64,000 bases of DNA from Lachnospiraceae bacterium (GTDB lineage Bacteria; Bacillota; Clostridia; Lachnospirales; Lachnospiraceae): positions 1 to 64,000 of the forward strand of contig JAILLN010000065.1 in assembly GCA_024693135.1 (NCBI GenBank). The letters run 5' to 3'. Position numbers and translations under genes: made by a program. How positions within the stretch are numbered: position 1 is the first letter of the stretch; each line of letters begins with the position of its first letter. The notes beneath the pieces are model-generated. The model did no database searches. It was not told where the DNA came from and saw only the letters and a list, made by a program, of their open reading frames with translations. Below, piece after piece: positions 1 to 8,565 of the stretch.

Positions 1-560
1 GAGCTTCCCGCCGGCTTCGACTATGCAATCTCGGCTATGTGAGCCAACGATAAAGCGTGTTGTCTCACATGGCAGCCGATCTTGCAAGTCTACGCAGGCG
101 GCAATCTCCGCGTGTTCGCGGAAAGAGGCTCCTTAGGAAACACCAAGGCCCGCAGTCGGCTCACTCTTCGCAGAATATATGGAAGCAAGCGAAGGCTGTT
201 TCAAACATATAATATCCCTCATGTACTATGCTTCTTTTATTCGTTTCGCTGGTTGTGCCTGATAATCCATGTGATGCCAAAGGGAACACGGCTCCGCTTT
301 TCAGCTCAGAAAATGCAGTGTGGAAGGGGAGCCGGGAAAAAGGAACTCTGCAAGGCCCTAATGCCGGTATTTCTATGCGAGACCGAGACGCATAAATTTC
401 GCGAGTGCGAAGGCCGGGCTTGTGCCTCACGAATATCCGCCTTACGAAAACTTATTTTGGCGCAAGACCGGAACAGCGCCGAGCGAAATTTTGTCATGCG
501 GCGACGGGCGAGGTTAGAAACGACCGAGCGCCGGCAGAGTTCCTTTTTTCGGCGACCCCA
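1..560 (+). repeat. Dispersed non-coding element, copy 1 (domain A ~1-173, divergent linker ~174-325, domain B ~326-560); continues past the left window edge
   Basis: Reverse-complement match to 44690-45297. Positions 1-140 differ from copy 2 at about 2 sites. Domain B (~352-533) aligns without gaps, with a core at ~472-532 that is nearly identical. All reading frames look similarly conserved, which fits nucleotide-level rather than protein conservation. Confidence 0.85.
331..553 (+). ncRNA. Candidate structured RNA domain B, copy 1, closed by a long terminal stem (331-351 with 534-553)
   Basis: AAAAAGGAACTCTGC (337-351) is the exact reverse complement of GCAGAGTTCCTTTTT (534-548), extended by GCCG/CGGC. 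Copy 2 keeps the stem through three compensatory pair changes. Internal hairpins: TATGCG/CGCATA, TTCGC-GAGT-GCGAA, GGCGC/GCGCC. Confidence 0.6.
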
Positions 561-611
561 GGCGGACACCTGCACTTCAATCAACCAACCGTCCCCCTGT
601 CTGCAGACAGT

Positions 612-2528
612 TCAATCAACGCATTGGAAGTATTCGCTCAATTTTTCAATTGGGATCGGTCTGGAATATTTGTAGCCCTGGAGATACCGGGCCGACATCT
701 TCTCACAGCGCTCCTCGTCCTGATCGTTCTCCACGCCCTCATAAAGCACGGCATAATTCATGTCGCTGAACATCTTGGCCAGATGCTCCACCATGAGCAT
801 GGACTTCTCACTGTTTCCGGAAGCGATGACCAGGGAGCGGTCAAATTTGATGATATCAAAAGGCAGCTGCATGATCCGTTCGAAATTGGAATATCCGGTG
901 CCGAAGTCATCCAAATAAAACTTGATCCCGCATTTCCTCAGTTCATTGATCTTATCCTTCAGGATCATGAAATCGTTCTCATTCTGGCTTTCGGTCACTT
1001 CAATGGCGATCCGGTTATTGGGGATGCCGCTGTCGCCGATGATCTTTTCCACCATTTCGCAGAAGTGCTCCTGCCGGATATCCGAGATGGAGAAATTCAC
1101 GGAGATCCGCTTTACCAGATATCCGTTGTCCAGAAGCCTCTTGATCTGCATGCAGGTCTTGTGCAGGATTATCCGGCTCATCACATGGATATAACCGTGC
1201 TGCTCTGCGATGGGGATGAACTGATCCGGGAATACCATCCCGATCTTTTCCAGCTTCATCCGCATCAATGCTTCGGCGGTATCGTATTCCCCGGTCTCGA
1301 TATTCATCACCGGCTGGCAGTAGACCACCACCCGCTCATCATTCAGATTCTGGTTCTTCTGGATCTCTTCCATCTGCTCCAGGATATACTTCTGCTTCTT
1401 GAAGAGCTCAATATCCGCATCCTTCACATACCGGGTCTGGTTCATCTGCATCCTGGATTCCATATACTGGATCATGCTTGCGTATTCATTGCGCTCATCC
1501 AGCTCCTTACAGGTCTGCACGATGACGATCTTGTAATCCAGGCGGTACTTCGGATATACCTCGGCAAAATTCCCCAGGATCTCCCCCACCTGCACCTCGT
1601 AATGGGGGTTCAGGTCGATGGGTATGGCCAGGATCATATGTCCGTTTGACATCTGGAAGAGCACCGAGCTGTTGAAATAGAACGTGGTGAACTGCCGGAT
1701 GGTTTCCTGGATCCCCTTGGGATATCTGACCCCGTTCCCATCAAATTCCTTCAGATACAGGCTCATGAGGAGGGTCTGTTTCTTTTTCCGGTACCGGTCT
1801 TCGATCAGGTCGTCAAAGGCGGCCGCATTCAGGGAGCCGGTCTCGATGTCATACGGATTGGAATGGACCAGGTAAAGCAGGGCAAAGGTGGGAAACAGGA
1901 AGGTTGCCGCCGTGAAGGAGGTCTGCCGGAAGAACTGCTGGATGATAAGCATCAGGAAGGATATCCCGATGGTCCCCGCCACCCCGTACATGACCTGCTT
2001 ATAGACCCTGCTCCGGTAGGTATACATGATATAAAGGTTAAGTCCCACATAGAAAAGATGGCATATGGGAAACAGGTTCAATCCCGGCACCACAGTCCCG
2101 TCCTGGTCCACATGGAAGCCGATCTTCAGGAAATAGCCCACGATCTCATAGGCGAGCACCAGGAAATAGACGATGGAAGCGATGATGATGAACCGCTTTT
2201 CCTTCTTCTCCTCCAGATGCATGGTCTCCATGATATAGGCCACAAAAAGCACCATCATGCCGGAAATGGACAGATGGTATAAGGCTCTGGTGATATAGGC
2301 CGCGATCCGCCAGGAATAGCCCTTCTCCAGGAACATATGATAGGACACATTGGTCATCGCCGAGATAAAGAGCAGAAGAAGGATGTGGCGGAATATCCCG
2401 TAGTTTCGCGTACGGTTGATATAGGAGGCACGGATCAGGATGGCGAACACAAAGCAGATCGCCATGACGGTGATGTCTCCCACCGGAGAATAATTTATGA
2501 TATATTCAATGCTTGGCTCTCCCATCAT
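612..2528 (-). CDS. Multi-TM membrane EAL-domain protein with degenerate GGDEF-like region (putative c-di-GMP phosphodiesterase)
   Basis: N-terminal hydrophobic helices; EAL motifs EALMRMK, IEVTESQ, YLDDFGTGYSNF, IIKFDRS, EGVEN; no GGDEF signature. Confidence 0.9.
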   Translation of the reverse strand: MMGEPSIEYIINYSPVGDITVMAICFVFAILIRASYINRTRNYGIFRHILLLLFISAMTNVSYHMFLEKGYSWRIAAYITRALYHLSISGMMVLFVAYIMETMHLEEKKEKRFIIIASIVYFLVLAYEIVGYFLKIGFHVDQDGTVVPGLNLFPICHLFYVGLNLYIMYTYRSRVYKQVMYGVAGTIGISFLMLIIQQFFRQTSFTAATFLFPTFALLYLVHSNPYDIETGSLNAAAFDDLIEDRYRKKKQTLLMSLYLKEFDGNGVRYPKGIQETIRQFTTFYFNSSVLFQMSNGHMILAIPIDLNPHYEVQVGEILGNFAEVYPKYRLDYKIVIVQTCKELDERNEYASMIQYMESRMQMNQTRYVKDADIELFKKQKYILEQMEEIQKNQNLNDERVVVYCQPVMNIETGEYDTAEALMRMKLEKIGMVFPDQFIPIAEQHGYIHVMSRIILHKTCMQIKRLLDNGYLVKRISVNFSISDIRQEHFCEMVEKIIGDSGIPNNRIAIEVTESQNENDFMILKDKINELRKCGIKFYLDDFGTGYSNFERIMQLPFDIIKFDRSLVIASGNSEKSMLMVEHLAKMFSDMNYAVLYEGVENDQDEERCEKMSARYLQGYKYSRPIPIEKLSEYFQCVD

Positions 2529-2548
2529 ATTGACAAAAGAATCTCCCC

Positions 2549-3055
2549 TTAAAGCTTTTTCAGCCTCGGCACCTCATCCATGTGGAGATAGCGGGACAGG
2601 CAGCGTACGATAAAGTCGTGGTCCTGCACATGGTTCAATCCGGATACCAGGATGACGCCGATGACGCCCACATCCTCCACCCGGATGGGGAATCCCCCGC
2701 CGGAATTGGCATAGACTGTTTCATCCATGAATTTATCTGCCATCGTATGTCCGGAATTCTGAAGGTACATATAGAATTCGAGCGAGCTGACCTCCGTGCG
2801 CCGGACCGTATTGAATTTCCGCTCCATCCAGGCCTCATTGTCCAGAGTCGTCCCATCCATCATGGCCTGGAACAATACGAGGCCGCTGTTTAAGCGGATG
2901 CTGATGGCTATGGCCAGGCTTCTCTTCCCGGCCTCCTCTGCCATGAGCTTTCCTAATTCATAAGCATCCTTATTGGTGAAATGGGTGAATTGAAGGATCT
3001 CCTCCTGCATCCTCAGGATGTTCATCACCTCTTCTGCCGTCTTTTCTGTATTCAT
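2549..3055 (-). CDS. UPF0303/heme-degrading-domain (HbpS/GlcG-like) protein
   Basis: MNTEKTAEEV... with AIAISIRLNSGLVLFQAMMDGTTLDNEAWMERKFNTV and SGGGFPIRVEDVGVIGVILVSGL; start set at the internal Met. Confidence 0.75.
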   Translation of the reverse strand: MNTEKTAEEVMNILRMQEEILQFTHFTNKDAYELGKLMAEEAGKRSLAIAISIRLNSGLVLFQAMMDGTTLDNEAWMERKFNTVRRTEVSSLEFYMYLQNSGHTMADKFMDETVYANSGGGFPIRVEDVGVIGVILVSGLNHVQDHDFIVRCLSRYLHMDEVPRLKKL

Positions 3056-3098
3056 ATTGATCCCTTCCTTCCTATTCCGTAATCCTTCCGTATGTCCT

Positions 3099-5624
3099 TT
3101 ATTTCCTGGAGGCTGTATTTTCTGCCTCGAGGAACATCTGCTGCAGATCCTTTGTTTCAGAATAAATGGCAAAGCCGTACCTGAAATAGACCGTCACCGG
3201 CATTCCGTCGATCTCCTCGATCTTGGATACGCAGTTGCATACCGCCTCGCAGAGATCACTCATCTCTTCCCTGTTTTCGACCTGCTTCACCACCATAAAA
3301 TGATCGCTGTTGAGCCTGCCTGCGATCCCTGTGACGCCCACAACGGAGCGTACCCGTTCCCCCACGGCCAATAGCAGCTTGTTGCCATATTCTACGCCGA
3401 AGTTGTCATTAAACCTACGGAAGTGCTCGATATCAAATACCGCTATGGCAAAGTCTCTCTTCTCCAGGGCAAAGCTTTCCTGATAGCGAAGCACGGACTC
3501 GACCAGCCCAAGGAAATTGAGGGTTCCGGTCTGGGGATCCGTAAGGGTCAGCTGCTCCACCTGAAGATTCCTAAGCTTCTGATCCGTGACATCGATGAAA
3601 TAGCCCATCAGGCCGATGATCTCCCCGTCATGATACAGCGGGATCTTGCTTGCCATGATATCACGCAGCTGCCCCTTGCAGATGCAGGTCCCGGGCACCA
3701 GGAAGGTCTGCTCCCCTCTTTCCAGCACCCCCTCCTCGTCGCTCTTAAATTGCTGGGGGCTTACATGCCAGCCCATTTCCTCGTCGGTCTTGCCGATAAG
3801 CTCCTCATCCGATTCCAGGCCGTAATACTCCAGGAATTTCCGGTTCACGCCGAGGAACCTCCGGTTCCGGTCCTTCCAGAAATAGGCCGTATCGGAGTAG
3901 GCGATATAATTTTTCCAGAGCATCTCCGGGGTGACCTCCCCCTCATAATGCTCGGCTGTATTAAAGTCGTAGGTCCTGCCCTGCGCCAGAGACGCCGCAT
4001 TGGGAGCCAAGCGTCTGACACAGGCCAGGATAAGCCTTTCCTTTGGATCTCCGGAAAAAAGGAAGGAATAAAGCGCCCATACATAGGATCCGTCCCTGGT
4101 ACGGGTACGGAAGGCCTCGGAAACATAATTCGTCGGGCTTTCCCTGATCCGATCCTCGATGGTGGATAGATCCGAAAATCTCAGGTACCGCTTCCGGTCA
4201 TCTAAATATATCTCGTTTTGAGCATAATCCCTCAGCTCCTCCACTGCAGGAAGCATGTTATAAGAATGCCTCGTCTGGGCGGCGGCATGGAGATTTTTGG
4301 AATATCCGCTTTTCAGATCCACCAGCTCGATCCGGTCATAGATAGAGCACAGGCCGTACAGATGCTCTGTCAGGAGGAATCTCTGGGCGATCCGGGTATC
4401 CTCAGACAGGTTCTGCAATATACACAGGAATGCACTGCCTCCGGGATATTCTGCAATGATCCGCACATGGGCATAGCAGCAGCTGGAGCCCTCTACAAAG
4501 TCTGCCGTTACGATCTCCCCGGTTTCCTTTGCCTTCTGCATCAGGGAAATAAACTTCTGCCCCACCGGACTGGCCCCGTCCCGGAATTCCCTCTCCGCAT
4601 CCTCCAGGCTTCCCTTGCCGATATTCTTCAATGTACTGCGGTAGCTTTCATTGGCAAAAAGGTACCGGATCTTTGTCCCGGAAAGTTCTACAATGGCAAC
4701 GGGCACCTGCTGCTCCCGCCGGGAGGAGTCCGTGGAATTATCCTTCACGGACAGCAGTGGCGTAGCGCTCAATATATTGACTATGCCGATATCGTGATAA
4801 TATTTCCGTTTGAAGGGGTTTTCCAGCTCGTAGCCCTTCTCCTTCAGGGAAGCCAGGCATTCCTCATAGGGCAGGGGCTTTCCGAAGTAATAGCCCTGGG
4901 CCTTCTCACAGCCGATGTTTCTTAGGAATTCAAACTGTTCCTTTGTCTCCACTCCCTCGGCCAGGGTATGGACTCCGATCCGCTTGGCCATATCTACTAC
5001 GGATTTTACGATCTCCTGGGACCGCATATCGAAATGCCTTAAAAAAGCCATGTCGATCTTCAGGGTCTCAAAATGGTAATCCTTCAGCACGTTGAGGGAG
5101 GAATATCCGCTCCCGAAGTCATCCATCCATACCCTTAAGCCGTCCTCCCAGAACCGGTCGATCACTTCCCGCATCCGTTCTTCATTGCTTTCCATCATGC
5201 TTTCCGTGATCTCGACCCTGATGGCATCCTTCGGGACCTTATACTCCTTCAATGCCTCCTCGATCACGCCATGGATGTCGGTCAGCCGGAAATCCAGCCG
5301 GGACAGGTTGAAGGAGACCGACACGAAGCGTTCTTCCTTTTTCAGCGCATCGGCATATCCCATGCAGATCCTGCGTATCATATAGGAATCCAGCTTGTGG
5401 ATCTGCTCCGAAGCTTCTAAGGCATTGATAAAGCGGTCCGGAGGAAGCACGCCATAGACCGGATCCACCCAGCGGGCCAGGGCCTCCATGCTGCAGATCT
5501 CCCCGGTAAGGGTCCTGGCTACCGGCTGGTAATAGACCTTGATCCAGCCCTCCCCGATGGCACGGTCGATATTGCCGATCACATATTCCCGGAGCTCGTC
5601 ATTCTCATTTCTGATAACTGCCAT
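3099..5624 (-). CDS. EAL-PAS-GGDEF(degenerate) signalling protein
   Basis: N-terminal EAL (MEALARW, VEITESM, WMDDFGSGYSSL, LKIDMAFL, LAEGVET), central PAS-like region, C-terminal GGDEF fold with active-site loop degraded to NSDHF. Confidence 0.9.
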   Translation of the reverse strand: MAVIRNENDELREYVIGNIDRAIGEGWIKVYYQPVARTLTGEICSMEALARWVDPVYGVLPPDRFINALEASEQIHKLDSYMIRRICMGYADALKKEERFVSVSFNLSRLDFRLTDIHGVIEEALKEYKVPKDAIRVEITESMMESNEERMREVIDRFWEDGLRVWMDDFGSGYSSLNVLKDYHFETLKIDMAFLRHFDMRSQEIVKSVVDMAKRIGVHTLAEGVETKEQFEFLRNIGCEKAQGYYFGKPLPYEECLASLKEKGYELENPFKRKYYHDIGIVNILSATPLLSVKDNSTDSSRREQQVPVAIVELSGTKIRYLFANESYRSTLKNIGKGSLEDAEREFRDGASPVGQKFISLMQKAKETGEIVTADFVEGSSCCYAHVRIIAEYPGGSAFLCILQNLSEDTRIAQRFLLTEHLYGLCSIYDRIELVDLKSGYSKNLHAAAQTRHSYNMLPAVEELRDYAQNEIYLDDRKRYLRFSDLSTIEDRIRESPTNYVSEAFRTRTRDGSYVWALYSFLFSGDPKERLILACVRRLAPNAASLAQGRTYDFNTAEHYEGEVTPEMLWKNYIAYSDTAYFWKDRNRRFLGVNRKFLEYYGLESDEELIGKTDEEMGWHVSPQQFKSDEEGVLERGEQTFLVPGTCICKGQLRDIMASKIPLYHDGEIIGLMGYFIDVTDQKLRNLQVEQLTLTDPQTGTLNFLGLVESVLRYQESFALEKRDFAIAVFDIEHFRRFNDNFGVEYGNKLLLAVGERVRSVVGVTGIAGRLNSDHFMVVKQVENREEMSDLCEAVCNCVSKIEEIDGMPVTVYFRYGFAIYSETKDLQQMFLEAENTASRK

Positions 5625-5744
5625 AGCACCTCCAAAGCCCGCCCCTGATCCGTCCTGACGGGTTCAAGGCATCCCGGGGGACTTCCTGCTGATTTTAAGC
5701 CTCCAAAACACCGCTTTGGAATCAGACACCTAGAGTATTTATTC

Positions 5745-5772
5745 ATTATACCACACCATGACATTATATCAA
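5745..5772 (-). promoter_or_regulatory. Sigma-A-like promoter for the EAL-PAS-GGDEF gene
   Basis: Minus strand TTGATA-16 bp-TATAAT (-35 at 5767-5772, -10 at 5745-5750). Confidence 0.65.
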
Positions 5773-5884
5773 AGATGATGTATACTTTATAGGTAACCGA
5801 ATTTGTCCTTTTTCCGCCGGATGAACCGGAAGCGGAAAATAGGAGCAGCCGCAGTGAGGCGGCTAAGCGATCCACGGAGTGTCC

Positions 5885-7312
5885 ATGAGCCTCATTTCAC
5901 TGAAATTCATCTTGTTTATGGCTACCCTGCTCATATTGTACTACCGGGTGCCGGAAAGATTCCAGTGGCAGGTCCTGCTTTTGGGAAGCCTTTGCTTCTA
6001 CGCCTTCGCAGGCCCCCATTTTCTCATATTCCTGGGGATTTCCATCCTCTCCACCTTTTTTCTTATGCGAAACCCCACCAAGCCGCGCCTGCTTCTTGTC
6101 TTCGCCATCAGCCTGGGGCTTCTCATCTTCTTCCGGTACAGTATTTATTTCGGGATGAAAAGCATCGCCGTGCCATTAGGCATCTCCTTTTATACCTTCA
6201 TGACCCTGGGATATGCCCTGGACTGCTATGACAAAAAGATCACGCCCTGTGAAAGCCTTCCCCGATATGCCCTCTTCATCTCCTATTTCCCCCAGATCAC
6301 CCAGGGCCCCATTGGCACCTACAAAGCCATGTCGAAGGAGCTTTCCGCCCGCCACCCCTTTGATCCGGAATCCATTAAGGCCGGAGGCTACCGGGTGCTC
6401 ATCGGATGGTTCAAGAAGCTGGTGATCGCCGGCAGGCTTTCCTTTTATGTGGATACGGTTTTTTCAAACCCGGAGGGCTATGGCGGGCTCACCCTCATCA
6501 CCGCCACCTTCTTCTATGCCTTCGAGCTTTATGCCGACTTTTCCGGATACATGGACATTGCCTGCGGCATATCCCAGATGCTTGGAATAAAGCTTTCGGA
6601 AAACTTCAACCGTCCCTACTTTTCCAGGAACATCCCGGAATACTGGAGAAGATGGCACATCACCCTCAACGAATGGTTCAGCGCCCATCTTTTTATGCCG
6701 GCCGTCACCTCGAAATGGAATAAGAAGGCCGCCAACGGGATGCATAAGCTCTTTCCCTTTGCCAAAAAGGGCACCCTGCGCATGATCCTCCCGCTGATCC
6801 TCGTATGGATCACCACCGGCATCTGGCATGGGGCCGAAGCCGTCTACATCGGCTGGGGCGTCTATTTTGCCATCATCATGCTGCTTTCCTTCTGCACCCA
6901 GTCCATGGTAAGATCCTTCTCGGAAAAGAACGGTTGGAATCCGGAACACCCCCTGGCCAGGATCTTTCAGGTGGTCCGGACCTTCCTCATCGTCTGCACC
7001 GGGGAGGTCATGTTCCGGGCCGAATCCATGAAGGATGCCTTTTCCATTTACCGAAGCATCTTTACAAAGACAAGGCTCAATGCTTCCTCCATTGCAGAGG
7101 CACTGGTGCCCTTCGGGAATGGAAACCAGGCCGCGGCCTCCGTCCTGATCCTCTCGGCTCTTTTATTCGGCTTGTTTTTCGTGGAATTCCGGAAGGAGCA
7201 GGATCCAAAGGCCTTTACCTGCCACCGTTACCTTTACGCCGGGGTCTTCCTGGTGCTGACCGCACTTTTGGGCTCCCCCGGCCAGTCCAGCTTTATGTAT
7301 CAGGCTTTTTAG
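5885..7312 (+). CDS. MBOAT family O-acyltransferase (AlgI/DltB-like)
   Basis: Polytopic protein with PEYWRRWHITLNEWF and TTGIWHGAEAVYIGWGVYF motifs. Confidence 0.9.
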   Translation: MSLISLKFILFMATLLILYYRVPERFQWQVLLLGSLCFYAFAGPHFLIFLGISILSTFFLMRNPTKPRLLLVFAISLGLLIFFRYSIYFGMKSIAVPLGISFYTFMTLGYALDCYDKKITPCESLPRYALFISYFPQITQGPIGTYKAMSKELSARHPFDPESIKAGGYRVLIGWFKKLVIAGRLSFYVDTVFSNPEGYGGLTLITATFFYAFELYADFSGYMDIACGISQMLGIKLSENFNRPYFSRNIPEYWRRWHITLNEWFSAHLFMPAVTSKWNKKAANGMHKLFPFAKKGTLRMILPLILVWITTGIWHGAEAVYIGWGVYFAIIMLLSFCTQSMVRSFSEKNGWNPEHPLARIFQVVRTFLIVCTGEVMFRAESMKDAFSIYRSIFTKTRLNASSIAEALVPFGNGNQAAASVLILSALLFGLFFVEFRKEQDPKAFTCHRYLYAGVFLVLTALLGSPGQSSFMYQAF

Positions 7313-7316
7313 AGAG

Positions 7317-8231
7317 ATGAAAAAATCGATCGTCACAATTGCATGCGCCTTCGCCATCATCCTTTTTGCCGTCGCCGGGAAGAATCTCTATTCCTGCGAG
7401 ATTCCCATCCATAACCGGGGGATCCGGGATGCCATTGCCACGGGAGACCTGGACGTGCTCCTCATCGGCTCCTCCACCTTCCGCTGCAATATCGACATGC
7501 GGGAAATGGATGAAACATTCCAGGGCCGGGCTTATGACATCTCCTACGGAGGCAACCAGCTTGCCGCGGCCTCCATCCAGTATGATGAATTAAAACGGAG
7601 GTCAAAGAACCATTACGGCCTCATGGTATTTGAGCTGGGACCCATGATGCTCACCGAGGACATCGCCATCTCCGATTCCAGGGTCATATGGGACCTGTCC
7701 TTTGAAGGCAAGAAAGCCTTATGGAAAAAAATGAAGGAAGGCGGCAATGCCGGCCTCCCCCTGACGTTCGAATACTTTGTCACTTCCGGCATGGACGACC
7801 TTTTGACCTTCCCGGTCACGGAACCCTTTTATGCCACCCGGTATTACAAGGGGGTCAAGACAGAGGCCACTCCGTCCCCCGGGAGGACTGTGCTGGAAAA
7901 TGAAGCCTTTGACCTAAGCGATGCCAGGCCTGTGGAGGCCCAGATCGATGCACTGAAGGAGATCATCGAAAAATGCAGGGCAGACGGGCAGCCCTTCGTC
8001 TTTGTGGAAAGCCCGGTTTACCACCGGCTGGAGGAGGATCCTGCTTACCGGAAATACCGGAAGGAATTCATCCGGATCCTTAAGGAAAGCGGCGCAGACT
8101 TCATCCTTGCAAAGGATGTGGACTTCGACTGCCATGAAGCCTCTTATTTCGAGGACATGAATCATATGTCTGAGGAGGGAAGAAAGCTTTATACCAGGCT
8201 CTTAGCCCCCCTGCTGTCGAAAAGGCTGTAA
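7317..8231 (+). CDS. DltD/AlgJ-like SGNH-type protein paired with the MBOAT
   Basis: N-terminal signal anchor; LLIGSSTFRCNIDM (block I Ser) and DMNHMSEEG (Asp/His block V); directly downstream of the MBOAT. Confidence 0.7.
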   Translation: MKKSIVTIACAFAIILFAVAGKNLYSCEIPIHNRGIRDAIATGDLDVLLIGSSTFRCNIDMREMDETFQGRAYDISYGGNQLAAASIQYDELKRRSKNHYGLMVFELGPMMLTEDIAISDSRVIWDLSFEGKKALWKKMKEGGNAGLPLTFEYFVTSGMDDLLTFPVTEPFYATRYYKGVKTEATPSPGRTVLENEAFDLSDARPVEAQIDALKEIIEKCRADGQPFVFVESPVYHRLEEDPAYRKYRKEFIRILKESGADFILAKDVDFDCHEASYFEDMNHMSEEGRKLYTRLLAPLLSKRL

Positions 8232-8307
8232 GATGCGGGGCATCCGCAAAGCGGAAAAGCCGCTCCAAAGCCCCGCCTTCTAAACCACCCGGCTTAGGGG
8301 CTGCGTT

Positions 8308-8535
8308 TCAGCCCTCCCGCAGCCTCTCCACCATGGCATAGATCGCCTCCGCGCTGTTGAAATTCTCCGGTACGATCTCCGTCGCCGGAATGGAAAGGTC
8401 GTATTCGTCATCCAATGCCGCGATGATCTGGATGATGTCAAAGGAGGTCAGGATCTTTCCATCGATCAGGTCTTTTGCATTCTCAAAGTCCACATCATCC
8501 CGGACTCCCTTTAATAATTCCATTAATTCTTCCAT
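8308..8535 (-). CDS. Acyl carrier protein-like (phosphopantetheine attachment) protein
   Basis: Small acidic helical protein, ILTSFDIIQIIAALDDEYDLSIP; Ser in the DSL-like motif; AAGGAG upstream of the chosen ATG. Confidence 0.75.
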   Translation of the reverse strand: MEELMELLKGVRDDVDFENAKDLIDGKILTSFDIIQIIAALDDEYDLSIPATEIVPENFNSAEAIYAMVERLREG

Positions 8536-8565
8536 TGCTTCTTCTCCTTTTTTCATCAATGCCCT

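Noticed and set aside
82-675. 197-aa ORF and the partner ORFs in copy 2 (44590-44975) as a conserved protein family (SAERNFVMRRRA / GARPEQRRAKFCH)
   Set aside because: Both sense frames and an antisense frame are about equally conserved, linker regions break alignment, and stem covariation explains the conservation better than coding.
405-1649. 414-aa plus-strand ORF spanning the element and the EAL gene
   Set aside because: Mostly antisense to the well-supported EAL protein and rich in His/Leu/Ile typical of shadow ORFs; its N-terminal part lies in the structured repeat.
5641-5690. tRNA-like GGGTTCAAGGC in the leader of the EAL-PAS-GGDEF gene
   Set aside because: No cloverleaf can be built around it.
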